This document shows positions 35,682 to 44,290 of a stretch of 64,000 nt of DNA, one piece after another. Position 1 is the stretch's first letter. Each line of letters begins with the position of its first letter. This stretch comes from JAHEDH01 sp963745865 (GTDB lineage: Bacteria; Actinomycetota; Acidimicrobiia; Spongiisociales; ZC4RG35): the NCBI GenBank assembly GCA_963745865.1, contig CAVUYZ010000003.1:62001-126000 (forward strand). The letters are read 5' to 3'. The notes under the pieces are model-generated. The model did not search any database, had not been told where the DNA came from, and saw only the letters and a program-made list of their open reading frames with translations. The position numbers and the translations under genes are program-made.

Positions 35682-36548
35682 CGGTTGGAGCGGTCGACAT
35701 CGGTACCAACTCGATGCGGGTCTTGATCATCGATGACACCGGATCGACCGTCGAGCGTCGAGTCGAGGTCACCGGTCTGGGAACCGGCCTCGACGCGACT
35801 GGCCGCTTGCAGAGCGACGCGATGGATCGGACCGTGGCCGTGCTCGAGGGCTTCGGACAATCGCTCCGCACCTGCGACTCGGTGCGGGTGGTGGCGACGT
35901 CGGCCAGCCGAGAGGCGGAGAACGGTTCCGAGTTCATCGACCGCGCTGCGGCCGCACTCGGACACCGACCGGAGGTGATTTCGGGGGAGGAAGAAGCGCG
36001 CCTTGCATACGACGGTGCTCTGGCGTCGCTGGAGCCCCCGGCCGGTGCGACTCCGGTGGTCGTCGACATCGGTGGTGGGAGCACCGAGTTCGTTCAGCCA
36101 GATACGCAGGTGTCATGTCGGATCGGTTCGGTGAGGCTCACGGACCGAGCGCTGTCGGAGCGTCCCGTCCCCTTCGATCGGCTCGAAGCGACTGCGGCCG
36201 ATGTCTCGGCGGCAATGACGATCGAACCCGATGAGGACCGCAGCTACTGGATGGTCGGGGTTGCTGGCACGTGGACGAGCCTGGTTGGACTCAATCCAGC
36301 GGCCGATATGTGGTCGGAGAGGTTCATGGAACGACCCTGCCTCGAACCGATGTCGATCGTCTCGTGGTTCGGTTGGCGTCGCTCTCATTCGAAGACACCG
36401 AACACCTGCCGGGTCTCGAGCCGACGCGTGCGAGGGTCATCCTGGGCGGGGCGATCATCGCCCGAGAGGCGCTCAGACGCTTCGGTCTCCAGAAGCAACG
36501 GTGTCGGAATCCGATCTCCTCGACGCCGTCGCCAGATCCCAACTATGA
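35678..36548 (+). CDS. ppx: Ppx/GppA phosphatase family protein (two frameshifts)
   Basis: Exopolyphosphatase or (p)ppGpp phosphohydrolase of the ASKHA fold, about 290 residues (short actinobacterial form). The first phosphate loop is VGAVDIGTNSMRVLII; the second is PVVVDIGGGSTEFV; also ATSASREAENGSEFI. Frame breaks near 36288 (after TSLVGLN; the next frame reads SSGRYVVGEVHGTTL) and near 36492 (after ALRRFGL; then EATVSESDLLDAVARSQL to the stop at 36548). Start ATG 35678 overlaps the DUF501 stop. Whether polyphosphate or alarmone is the substrate cannot be decided from sequence. Confidence 0.9.
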
Positions 36549-36566
36549 CCGGTAGCCTTCGCCGCT

Positions 36567-36653
36567 GCCCGGGTGGCGCAATCGGTCGACGCGGGAGACT
36601 TAAAATCTCTTGTCCGCAAGGGCATGTGGGTTCGAATCCCACCCCGGGCACCA
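36567..36653 (+). tRNA. tRNA-Leu (anticodon UAA)
   Basis: An 87-base gene. The acceptor stem GCCCGGG pairs with CCCGGGC, the discriminator is A, and CCA is encoded. The anticodon arm ggaga-cttaaaa-tctct places TAA at 34-36. A long variable arm precedes the T arm (GTGGG-TTCGAAT-CCCAC), as expected for a class II tRNA. It lies 18 bases after ppx. Confidence 0.96.
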
Positions 36654-36719
36654 GCACCGACATGAGGCGTCGCTGCGCCGACGGCGCGGCTCCGACACGA
36701 CGCCGGCCCCGCTCAGCTG

Positions 36720-37403
36720 ATGGCTGAGCACGATCTCGGGGCGGTCATCGCCCACCACACCGAGGCGATGGGAGGTTCGGCGGCAATCGAGCGCCGACGC
36801 AGTGTGGACGTCGTGCTCGAGGTGGTTGAGGCGTCGTTCTCGGGAACGGTGCGGTATCGGGCGTCGCGGGAGGGTCTGGTGCGCGTCGACGTCTACGTGG
36901 GCGATGATCGCGTCTTCAGCGAAGGCATCGACGGCGATGGGCCCTGGCAGGCGGCCCGGGATCTCAGCGACATCCGACCCATCGGAGACGCCGGCGTCGC
37001 GGCCCTCCAGCAGGGCATCGAGCTGAACATGTTCGGCCTGCACGAGTACGTCGACCGTGGCCATCGGGTTCGAGTGGCAGAACCGATGGTGATCGAAGCG
37101 GTCGAACACGTGGTACTCGAGGTCGAGTTCGCCACGGGCGTGAGGTCGCTGCTTCTCCTGCACCCTGAGAGCTGGCTCGTCGAGCGGCGACGAGACGTCA
37201 GGGCATTTCATCCCGAGATCGAGCCCGACGAGCGAAGTCTCGAGACCGTCGTCGAGTCGTTCGCTCCGCTGTGCGGGGCGCTCTGGCCCACCGTCTCACG
37301 CCAGGTCGACATCGACACGAACGAGGTCCTCCAGCAGAGCCGCACGTTGCGGCGCGACTGCAACGAATCCTCCGGCGTCCTGGGCGTCCGGCGACCATCC
37401 TGA
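36720..37403 (+). CDS. Hypothetical protein, possibly LolA-like beta fold
   Basis: 227 residues without signal peptide or membrane segment. The opening (LGAVIAHHTEAMGGSAAIERR) and the alternating strands (VDVVLEVVEASFSGTVRYRAS, GLVRVDVYVGDDRVFSEG, GVRSLLLLHPESWLVERRR) recall LolA/LppX-like lipoprotein-binding folds and peptidase-associated domains with a helix-then-beta-sheet plan. That resemblance is weak and no function is proposed. The C-terminal 30 residues are Arg/Ser-rich. Starts at ATG 36720, 66 bases after the tRNA; followed by a palindromic terminator shared with the convergent amt gene. Confidence 0.6.
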   Translation: MAEHDLGAVIAHHTEAMGGSAAIERRRSVDVVLEVVEASFSGTVRYRASREGLVRVDVYVGDDRVFSEGIDGDGPWQAARDLSDIRPIGDAGVAALQQGIELNMFGLHEYVDRGHRVRVAEPMVIEAVEHVVLEVEFATGVRSLLLLHPESWLVERRRDVRAFHPEIEPDERSLETVVESFAPLCGALWPTVSRQVDIDTNEVLQQSRTLRRDCNESSGVLGVRRPS

Positions 37404-37467
37404 GCTCGGCCCTCTCAACACGGGCGTGCCGTCGCCGCCGGATGGTGGGGATCTCACCCCGAAATGT

Positions 37468-37501
37468 GATGAGGGTGGGTCCGATCGGACCCACCCTCAT
37501 C
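37468..37501. terminator. 34-bp perfect palindrome, bidirectional terminator candidate
   Basis: Arms gatgagggtgggtcc and its complement flank a central GATC, so all 34 bases are self-complementary. It sits between the convergent stops of the LolA-like gene (37403) and amt (37521) and would form a 15-bp stem. There is no clear T-tract, which is usual for high-GC actinobacterial terminators. Confidence 0.8.
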
Positions 37502-37520
37502 GTCGTCGAGTATGTATTGC

Positions 37521-38852
37521 TCAGGAGATCGGATCGAGCTGCTCCGGGGAAGCGATCTGCTCCATGAACTCCGGATAGGCGGATGCACCGTGCTCGACCC
37601 TGTCGAGTCCGGCGAGCTCCTCTTCGGCGCTGACCCGGAGGCCAACGGTCGCATGGATCACCCGGAAGACGATCGTTGAGAGGATGAACGTCCAGGCGAC
37701 GATCGCCAGGACTCCGACCGCCTGGATCCCGAGCTGCTCGACGCCGCCGCCGCTCAGCAGACCGACATCTCGTCCGAAGATTCCAACGGCGAGAACGCCC
37801 CAGATCCCACACAGGCCGTGAACGCTGATGGCGCCGACTGGATCGTCGATGCCCATCTTCTCGATGGCGAGAATGCCGTAGACGATGATGGCGCCGGCGA
37901 CCAGACCGACCACGATCGCCCAGCCGTTGGGGATCACGTCGGGACCTGCAGTGATGCCGACAAGGCCGCCGAGCGCACCGTTCAAGGTCATGCCGGGGTC
38001 CGGCTTGCCATAGCTCTTGTTCGACCACGAGATGAACATGGCGCCGAGCGAACCGGCTGCCGCGGCGAGAGTCGTCGTCACCGCGACCGATGCGAAGTCC
38101 GCACCGACTGCCGCCAGCGTCGAACCGGCGTTGAACCCATACCAGCCGAACCAGAGGATGAACACGCCCAGCGATCCGAGCAGCAGCGAGTGCCCGGGAA
38201 TCGACTTGGGGTTGCCGTTCTCGTCGTACTTCCCGATTCTGGGACCGAGCACGAGAACGCCAGCCAGCGCCGCGACGCCACCCGTGAGGTGGACGAGGCC
38301 GGATCCGGCGAAATCGAGGAATCCGAGATCGGACAGCCATCCGTCACCGCTCCACTGCCAGTGTGTGATGATCGGATAGATGATGCCGGTGATGAACGGC
38401 GTGTAGATCAGGTAGGAGCTGAACTTGGTGCGTTCGGCCATGGCACCCGAGACGATCGTCGCTGCCGTTGCGGCGAAGACCACCTGGAAGAACCACTCGA
38501 CCGATCGATCGGAGTTGGCGAAGAAGAAGTCTCCGTATGCGAAGAAACCTCCGACGCTCGACCCTCCGTAGGCGAGGGCGAAGCCGAATGCCCAGTAGGC
38601 GATCGCTCCCACCGAGAAGTCCATGAAGTTCTTCATGACGATGTTCGCCGTGTTCTTTGCCCGGGTGAATCCAGCCTCGACGAGGGCGAATCCCGGCTGC
38701 ATGAACATGACCAGGATCCCGGCCACGACGACCCAGACGTTGTCGACTGCTTTCGCGACCTCCTCGATCTCCTGCGCCATGGCTGTCCCAGCCAGCGGGC
38801 CGAACAGCGCGAGGGCGGTGAATCCGCCGAGCGCAAATAGACGTTTCCGCAT
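37521..38852 (-). CDS. amt: Ammonium transporter (Amt family) with signal peptide
   Basis: 443-residue membrane channel for ammonium/ammonia. It starts with a cleavable signal (MRKRLFALGGFTALALF ... GTAMAQE), then eleven transmembrane helices. Family motifs: FMDFSVGAIAYWAFGFALAYG, DFAGSGLVHLTGGVAALAG (conserved pore His) and ISVHGLCGIWGVLAVGIFG (second His). ATG 38852 follows GGAGG by 5 bases. The usual PII partner gene glnK is not next to it: the gene downstream is convergent and the one upstream is aceK. A possible GlnR half-site lies about 95 bases upstream. Confidence 0.95.
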   Translation of the reverse strand: MRKRLFALGGFTALALFGPLAGTAMAQEIEEVAKAVDNVWVVVAGILVMFMQPGFALVEAGFTRAKNTANIVMKNFMDFSVGAIAYWAFGFALAYGGSSVGGFFAYGDFFFANSDRSVEWFFQVVFAATAATIVSGAMAERTKFSSYLIYTPFITGIIYPIITHWQWSGDGWLSDLGFLDFAGSGLVHLTGGVAALAGVLVLGPRIGKYDENGNPKSIPGHSLLLGSLGVFILWFGWYGFNAGSTLAAVGADFASVAVTTTLAAAAGSLGAMFISWSNKSYGKPDPGMTLNGALGGLVGITAGPDVIPNGWAIVVGLVAGAIIVYGILAIEKMGIDDPVGAISVHGLCGIWGVLAVGIFGRDVGLLSGGGVEQLGIQAVGVLAIVAWTFILSTIVFRVIHATVGLRVSAEEELAGLDRVEHGASAYPEFMEQIASPEQLDPIS

Positions 38853-38946
38853 TGTGCCTCCAAGTTCCATAGGGGGTTGGTGGCACAAGCTATGAGGTCC
38901 GGTTTTCATCGCGGTGTACTGGGTGTTGCCGAGGCCGCGCTTTCGT

Positions 38947-38962
38947 GTTTCGGGTCGATTAC
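38947..38962 (-). promoter_or_regulatory. Possible GlnR-type half-box upstream of amt
   Basis: On the minus strand GTAAT-n6-GAAAC matches half of the actinobacterial GlnR box pattern (GTNAC-n6-GAAAC) with one mismatch, about 95 bases ahead of amt. The second half of the box is not recognisable, so this is only a weak suggestion of nitrogen control. Confidence 0.25.
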
Positions 38963-39012
38963 AGGCGCCCGGATCGGGCCAAATCTCCCTGATGCTGGAA
39001 GAATGGCCTTCG

Positions 39013-40741
39013 ATGCATTCTGATTCGAGGCTCGCCAACGAGGGGGCACACCTGATCGCGGCATCGTGGGCTGGGTTCTTCGACCGCTTCGCCATCATCA
39101 CCCGGAGGGCTCGTCACCGGTTCCTCGAGCGGGATTGGGGACACATGTCCGGTGACCACGTCGAACGGCTGGATCTCTACACCGCAGTCGTCGACAGGAC
39201 CGAGCGCGACATTCGGCGCCTGCTCGGAACACGCCTCGAGTCCGACGTCGTGTGGATCGGGATGAAGGCGGTCTACTCGGGTCTCGTCAACTTACGTGAC
39301 GACTGGGAGCTCGCCGAGACGTTCTTCAATTCGATCACTCGCCGGGTGTTCGCCACCGTCGGTGTCGATCCGAAGATCGAGTTCGTGCGCAGCGACTACG
39401 AGTCGAGGGCACCAGGGCCCATCGGGCAGATCGTCGACCACCACGAGCGAAAGTCGGCTACGGAGATGGTCGTTGGAGCGATGGAGACCGCAGGGCTCGC
39501 CGCCGAGTTCGCTGATCTCGACCGCGATGCCATCCGGTCGGGGATGCTACTGATCGAACGGGCCGATCAGATGGGAGCGCCGGGGCGTCGATCGGCTCGA
39601 AGTCCTCGACACAGTGTTCTACCGGGGCTCGGGGGCCTATGTGGTCGGGCGGATGTGGGCCGGCGATCAGTGGTCGCCCATCGCATTCTCGCTGCTCAAT
39701 GACGACGGTGGCGTGCGGATCGACGCCGTGTTGGCTACCGAGAATCAGCTCAGCGTGCTGTTCAGCTTCACCCGTTCCTATTTCCATGTGGCGACCGAGC
39801 GGCCGAGGCAGATGGTGGACTTCCTGGCGGAGCTGATGCCGCGCAAGCGCCGCGCCGAGTTGTTCATCTCGCTCGGGTTCAACAAGCACGGCAAGACGGA
39901 GCTGTTCAGGGAGCTGATGCGACATCTGGAGTCGTCGTCGGACCGGTTCGAGATGGCGGCCGGCGTTCAGGGCCTGGTGATGGTCGTCTTCACGCTTCCC
40001 GGTTTCGACGTCGTCTTCAAAGTCATTCGCGATCGATTCGGAGCGCCGAAGCAGATCACGCGGGGGCGGGTGATGAACAGGTATCGCCTGGTCTTCCGTC
40101 ATGACCGGGCGGGGCGGCTGGTCGATGCCCAGGAGTACGAGCATCTCTCCTTCCCCGCCGATCGGTTCCGGCCGGATCTCCTCGAATTGCTCCTGGAGCA
40201 CTGTGCCAGGACGGTGACGATCGAAGGCGACACGGTGACCATCGCCCATGCATACGTCGAACGCAGGGTCACCCCGCTCGACGTCTACGTCGCCGAGTAC
40301 GGTGCCTCGGCCGGTCGCGCTGCGATCATCGACTACGGCCAGGCGATCAAGGATCTCGCTGCCAGTGGGATCTTTCCAGGAGACATGTTGCTGAAGAATT
40401 TCGGTGTCACCCGGCACGGGCGGGTGGTCTTCTATGACTACGACGAACTGTCCACGCTCGACGAGTGCACCTTCCGCACCATCCCGGTCTCCGACGATCC
40501 CTACGACGACATGTCGGCTGAGCCGTGGTTCTCAGTCGGCCCGGGCGATGTGTTTCCCGAGGAGTTCTCGACCTTTCTCGGACTGTCGGAGGATCTCCGG
40601 GCGGTGTTCGATCGACATCACGGGGACATCTTCGAGGCGTCCACGTGGAAGGAGTGGCAACGCCAGGTGGCAGCGGGCGAGTTGATGCAGGTCTTCCCCT
40701 ACACGGACGATCAGCGCGTGGCGGAAGTCTCGGCACCGTGA
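39013..40741 (+). CDS. aceK: Isocitrate dehydrogenase kinase/phosphatase (one frameshift)
   Basis: Bifunctional enzyme that phosphorylates and dephosphorylates isocitrate dehydrogenase, steering carbon between the TCA cycle and the glyoxylate bypass. About 575 residues, full length. It starts DSRLANEGAHLIAASWAGFF as in proteobacterial AceK; further matches are FYRGSGAYVVGR, LFSFTRSYFHV, GFNKHGKTELFRELM, VFTLPGFDVVFKVIRDRFG and the active-site segment FPGDMLLKNFGVTRHG with VFYDYDE. The frame breaks near 39583, before RGVDRLEVLDTV. ATG 39013 is preferred to 38992 from the family N terminus. Its stop overlaps the moxR start. No aceA or aceB is present here. Confidence 0.94.
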
Positions 40742-41699
40742 ACGGCCCGTCCGATGTCCGCGCGCTCGTCGAGGATCTTGTCGACCGCGATCGGGACCGT
40801 GATCGTCGACAAGGTCGAGGAGGTGACATCGGCCGTCGTGTGCCTGCTTGCGAGGGGGCACCTGCTCCTCGAGGACCTGCCGGGGACCGGCAAGACCATG
40901 CTGGCGAGGAGCCTCGCGATCGCCGCAGGTGGAGAGTTTCGCCGGATCCAGGCGACGCCCGATCTGCTCCCCAACGATGTCACCGGTGTCAGCGTGTTCG
41001 ACCCGCGCACCTCCGAGTTCTCCTTCAGGCCGGGCCCGATCTTCGCCAATGTGGTGCTCGCCGACGAGATCAACCGGGCGACGCCGCGGACCCAGTCGGC
41101 TCTTCTCGAGGCGATGGGGGAGCGCCAGGTCACGGTTGACGGTGAGACGCGAGCTCTGCCGGCGCCGTTCATGGTGGTCGCGACCCAGAACCCGGTGGAG
41201 TTCGAGGGCACCTTTCCACTTCCCGAGGCGCAGCTCGACCGCTTCTTGATGTCGATGCGACTCGGGTATCCGGGAGCGGCCGCCGAGGCGGGCCTGGTTC
41301 AGTCGATCGCCGATGTCCATCCGATCGAGGTGCTCGGTCCGGTCACCGAGCCGGACGTCCTCCAGGCCGCACAGACGGTGGCGGCGCGGTGCACCGTCGG
41401 ACCGGAGATCGCCGATCTGATCGTGGCCGTGACGACGGCGACCCGACGCCACCCTGGCGTGTCGCTCCCCGCCAGCCCCCGGGCGTCGCTCGCCCTCGCC
41501 GCGGTGGCCCGCGCATCGGCCGTCGCCGACGGCCGGGACTATCGTGACGCCTCACGACGTCAAGCGCTTCGCCAAGACCTGCCTCGCCCACCGCATGGCA
41601 CTGACCCCTGATGCCCGGCTACGCGGATCAACGCCGTCGCTGATCGTCGACGAGGTGCTGGATGGCCTGTCGATGGGAGTGAGGGACGTCAGCGAATGA
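40738..41699 (+). CDS. MoxR-family AAA+ ATPase (two frameshifts)
   Basis: AAA+ ATPase of about 320 residues, thought to act as a chaperone for partner proteins encoded beside it (the DUF58 gene here). Walker A LEDLPGTGKTMLARSL, Walker B VVLADEINRATPRTQSALLEAM, sensor ATQNPVEFEGTFPLPEAQLDRF. Break 1 near 40782 joins LVEDLVD to AIGTVIVDKVEEV; break 2 near 41547 joins GRDY to VTPHDVKRFAKTCLAHRMAL, leading to a stop at 41699. GTG 40738 overlaps the aceK stop (GTGA) and the DUF58 start overlaps its end, so all are coupled. Confidence 0.9.
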
Positions 41700-42844
41700 C
41701 CCGTCGGCTGGCTCGTCCGGCCGCGGCACTGGTCGTGCTCGCCGCGATCTTCCGCGTCGAGTCGCTGCTCGGCGTTGGCGTCGCGGTTGGGGTGTGGATG
41801 CTCGCGGCGTGGCTCCTTCCCCGAGCAGCGATTCGCGGCGTCGACGTCACCCGAACCCATCCGGCTCGGGTCATGTGGGGAGACAGGTTCGATGTGGTGC
41901 TCGACGTGATTTCGGACCGGCGTCTTCGATGGCTGTCCGTCATCGACGTGACGCCGTTCGATCTGGGTGACAGCGACCGTGCCGTTGTCTCACTCGACCC
42001 GGGGGTTGGACAGTCGCGGCGTCGAACGATCGTCGCCAGGCGTCGGGGGTTGCACGCGCTCGGACCGACAATGGTGACGGCGGGCGATGTGTTCTCCATC
42101 GGTTCTCACGATCGGCAGATCGGTGGAACGAGTCGTGTCCTGGTGTACCCCCAGATGGTTCCGGTCGGTGCCATTGCGGTCACACCGGATTCGCCCGAGC
42201 CCGTGCTCCCGACCATGCGGCCGCTCTTCTTCGATCCACACCGGATCCGGGGCGTGCGTGACTACCTGCCAGGCGACCCGATGCGCACGATCCATTGGAC
42301 GTCGTCCGCTGCGTCCGGTGCCCTCGTCGTCAAAGAGCTCGAACCGGCGGTCACCCAGATCGTGGTCGTGTCCGTCGACATGGCGCAGGCGTCACACCCG
42401 AGATCGGGTCGGCATCGGAGCGGTGAGCTCGCCGTGATCGTCGGCGCGTCGCTTGCCAACCACTTCGTCACCGTCGAGCGCCGCCCGGTAGGGATCCGTC
42501 TCGCCGGTTTGGACGCCGTGACCGGCAGCCCGGTCGACGTCGATCGCCCTCCTCGTGGCGACCATGCGCATCTGATGGAGACGCTCGAGTACCTGGCGAG
42601 GATCCGTCTCGATCGCGAGCGAGACTCTCATCGCCTGCTCGATCGGCAGGGGCTGGGTTTCGGCACGACCCTGTTCCACGTGGCCGGGATCCTCACCCCG
42701 ACCGCCGCATCTGCGCTGGCGGACATCCGTCGGGCGGGAGTGTCGATCCACGTGATCGTCACGGGCGGTCCCGCTGAGCCCGAAGTGGCGTCGATGCTGA
42801 GTGTCAGAGAGGATCGGGCTCGCAGTAGTCGATCGATCGTCTGA
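41696..42844 (+). CDS. DUF58 domain protein (MoxR partner)
   Basis: 382 residues. Two N-terminal hydrophobic helices (AAALVVLAAIFRVESLLGVGVAVGVWML region), a beta-rich part (VMWGDRFDVVLDVIS), and the DUF58 signature GVRDYLPGDPMRTIHWTSSA with LVVKELEP, followed by a von Willebrand-like fold (QIVVVSVDMAQ). DUF58 proteins are regularly encoded after moxR and are suspected chaperone clients or cell-envelope factors; the molecular job is unknown. ATG 41696 overlaps the moxR stop. Confidence 0.9.
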   Translation: MTRRLARPAAALVVLAAIFRVESLLGVGVAVGVWMLAAWLLPRAAIRGVDVTRTHPARVMWGDRFDVVLDVISDRRLRWLSVIDVTPFDLGDSDRAVVSLDPGVGQSRRRTIVARRRGLHALGPTMVTAGDVFSIGSHDRQIGGTSRVLVYPQMVPVGAIAVTPDSPEPVLPTMRPLFFDPHRIRGVRDYLPGDPMRTIHWTSSAASGALVVKELEPAVTQIVVVSVDMAQASHPRSGRHRSGELAVIVGASLANHFVTVERRPVGIRLAGLDAVTGSPVDVDRPPRGDHAHLMETLEYLARIRLDRERDSHRLLDRQGLGFGTTLFHVAGILTPTAASALADIRRAGVSIHVIVTGGPAEPEVASMLSVREDRARSSRSIV

Positions 42845-42859
42845 CCTCGGAGTCGACCA

Positions 42860-43438
42860 ATGAATGCGATCGCCGCCCTGTTCGTCACGGTCATGGCGGG
42901 CTTGCTCGGGTGGGGAATCGGCGACGTCGTCGATGGTCTCTCCCCGTGGATCGGCTCGACGATCTCGGCGAGTGGTGCGTTGGTGACGAGCATCATCGCG
43001 ACGGCTCGGCCTCCCGGATCCGCCGGGGTGTCATGGCGGCGACTCGAACTGGTGGGAGCCGTGGCAGGGTCGGTCGGCCTCTACCTCGCCGCGGGCGGCG
43101 AGGTAGATCGAGTTCCCGTGGTCGCGGTGGTGGTGATCGCAGTGATGGTTCGGTCCATGGCCGACTCGACGATGATCGACGTCGACCTGACACGTCGGAT
43201 CACCGATGACCGGATGGGGGCGGGGCCGGTCCGACGGATCAGGACGCGGGTGATCGTCTTCGGCGTGATCCTCGCGGCGCTGTTGGGATATGCAGAGGCG
43301 ACCAGGGTCGGTGCATTCGATCTCAGTCGCCCGGCAAGTGGTCGCGTCATGGTTCCCGTGATCCTGTGGTTCGGTGTGGGGATGGCCGGCGTCGGGGCGG
43401 TCAGCCTGTGGGCCAGAGACATGGCGGTGGGAGCGTGA
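42860..43438 (+). CDS. Hypothetical multi-span membrane protein in the moxR operon
   Basis: 192 residues with about six hydrophobic segments, e.g. AIAALFVTVMAGLLGWGIG, LVGAVAGSVGLYLAAGG, VIVFGVILAALLGYAEA and VPVILWFGVGMAGVGAVSL. No family was recognised. It occupies the place where moxR/DUF58 operons often carry the membrane half of a transglutaminase (TgpA) protein, but no transglutaminase Cys-His-Asp domain is present. ATG 42860, 15 bases after DUF58; the next gene overlaps by 4 bases. Confidence 0.72.
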   Translation: MNAIAALFVTVMAGLLGWGIGDVVDGLSPWIGSTISASGALVTSIIATARPPGSAGVSWRRLELVGAVAGSVGLYLAAGGEVDRVPVVAVVVIAVMVRSMADSTMIDVDLTRRITDDRMGAGPVRRIRTRVIVFGVILAALLGYAEATRVGAFDLSRPASGRVMVPVILWFGVGMAGVGAVSLWARDMAVGA

Positions 43439-44261
43439 CGGGTTCGATGTCGGGTCGCCGGTCGTCGAACGCTGGATCGCCGGGATCGCCGTCTTCGTCC
43501 TGGCCACCATGCTCGTCGCCGTTGGGCTCCCACTGGTCTCCGGTGGTTCGTCGGCGCTCCCGGCGCGCGGAATCGCCAATGCGGGCGGTGTCGGGCGATG
43601 GGTCTCCGATCAGCTCGAGCGACTCGGTGACATACAGACCGATGGCGGTGGCGCGAGCGAAGCGAATGGTGCGACCGACGACGCCGTCGGAGGAGCCGTC
43701 GATCTCGGCTCGAGTGACCCGCCGGCGTGGCTGGGCGACGTCGTGGTGCTCGCCTTGCTCGGGTCCATGTTCCTCCTGGCGGTCCGGGCAGGGCAGCGGG
43801 CGGCGGCTGGCCGTCTGGGGCAGCCGACAACGCGCTCGGGAGGATGGAGGGCACTACTCGGTGTCATCGGAGCGATGGCGTCCGAGGCATGGCGTCTCCT
43901 CGGCAGACTCCTGGGGTTCCTGCGCCGTCTCGCCGGCTCGGGCGCACGCTCGGCCACCCGGCCGCTCGCCTCATCATCACCCGCGGTCCGTGGAGCACGC
44001 TCGGAATGGTCTCCGGAGGATCCCGATCGGCGCCGGGTCGGTCGGGCATTCGCCCGCATCGCAGTCCTGGTTCAGCCTCGTCCGGGCGAGACACCGGTGG
44101 ACGTTGCGGCGGCACTGTCCGACGTCTCGGCGCATGTGGTGGTCGACACCTATCGGCTGGCTCGATACTCGGAGCATCCGATCTCTGAACGGTCGGCGGA
44201 TCTCGCCGAGCAGGCGGCCAACTCGGTGATCGAACACCGCTCCCATCCCCCCAGTGGGTAG
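43435..44261 (+). CDS. Membrane protein with DUF4129-like C terminus (probable early frameshift)
   Basis: About 275 residues: two hydrophobic helices (IAGIAVFVLATMLVAVGLPL and GDVVVLALLGSMFLLAVRA) around a Gly/Asp-rich linker, an Ala/Arg-rich segment, and a C-terminal helical part (TPVDVAAALSDVSAHVVVDTY, RLARYSEHPISERSADLAEQ) that resembles the DUF4129 tail found in MoxR-DUF58-transglutaminase operons. The open frame lacks a start of its own after the upstream gene; GTG 43435 overlapping the previous stop becomes usable if one base is missing near 43472. Role unknown. Confidence 0.65.
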
Positions 44262-44290
44262 GGTCGCGAGAGACCCTCATCAGGAGAGAA

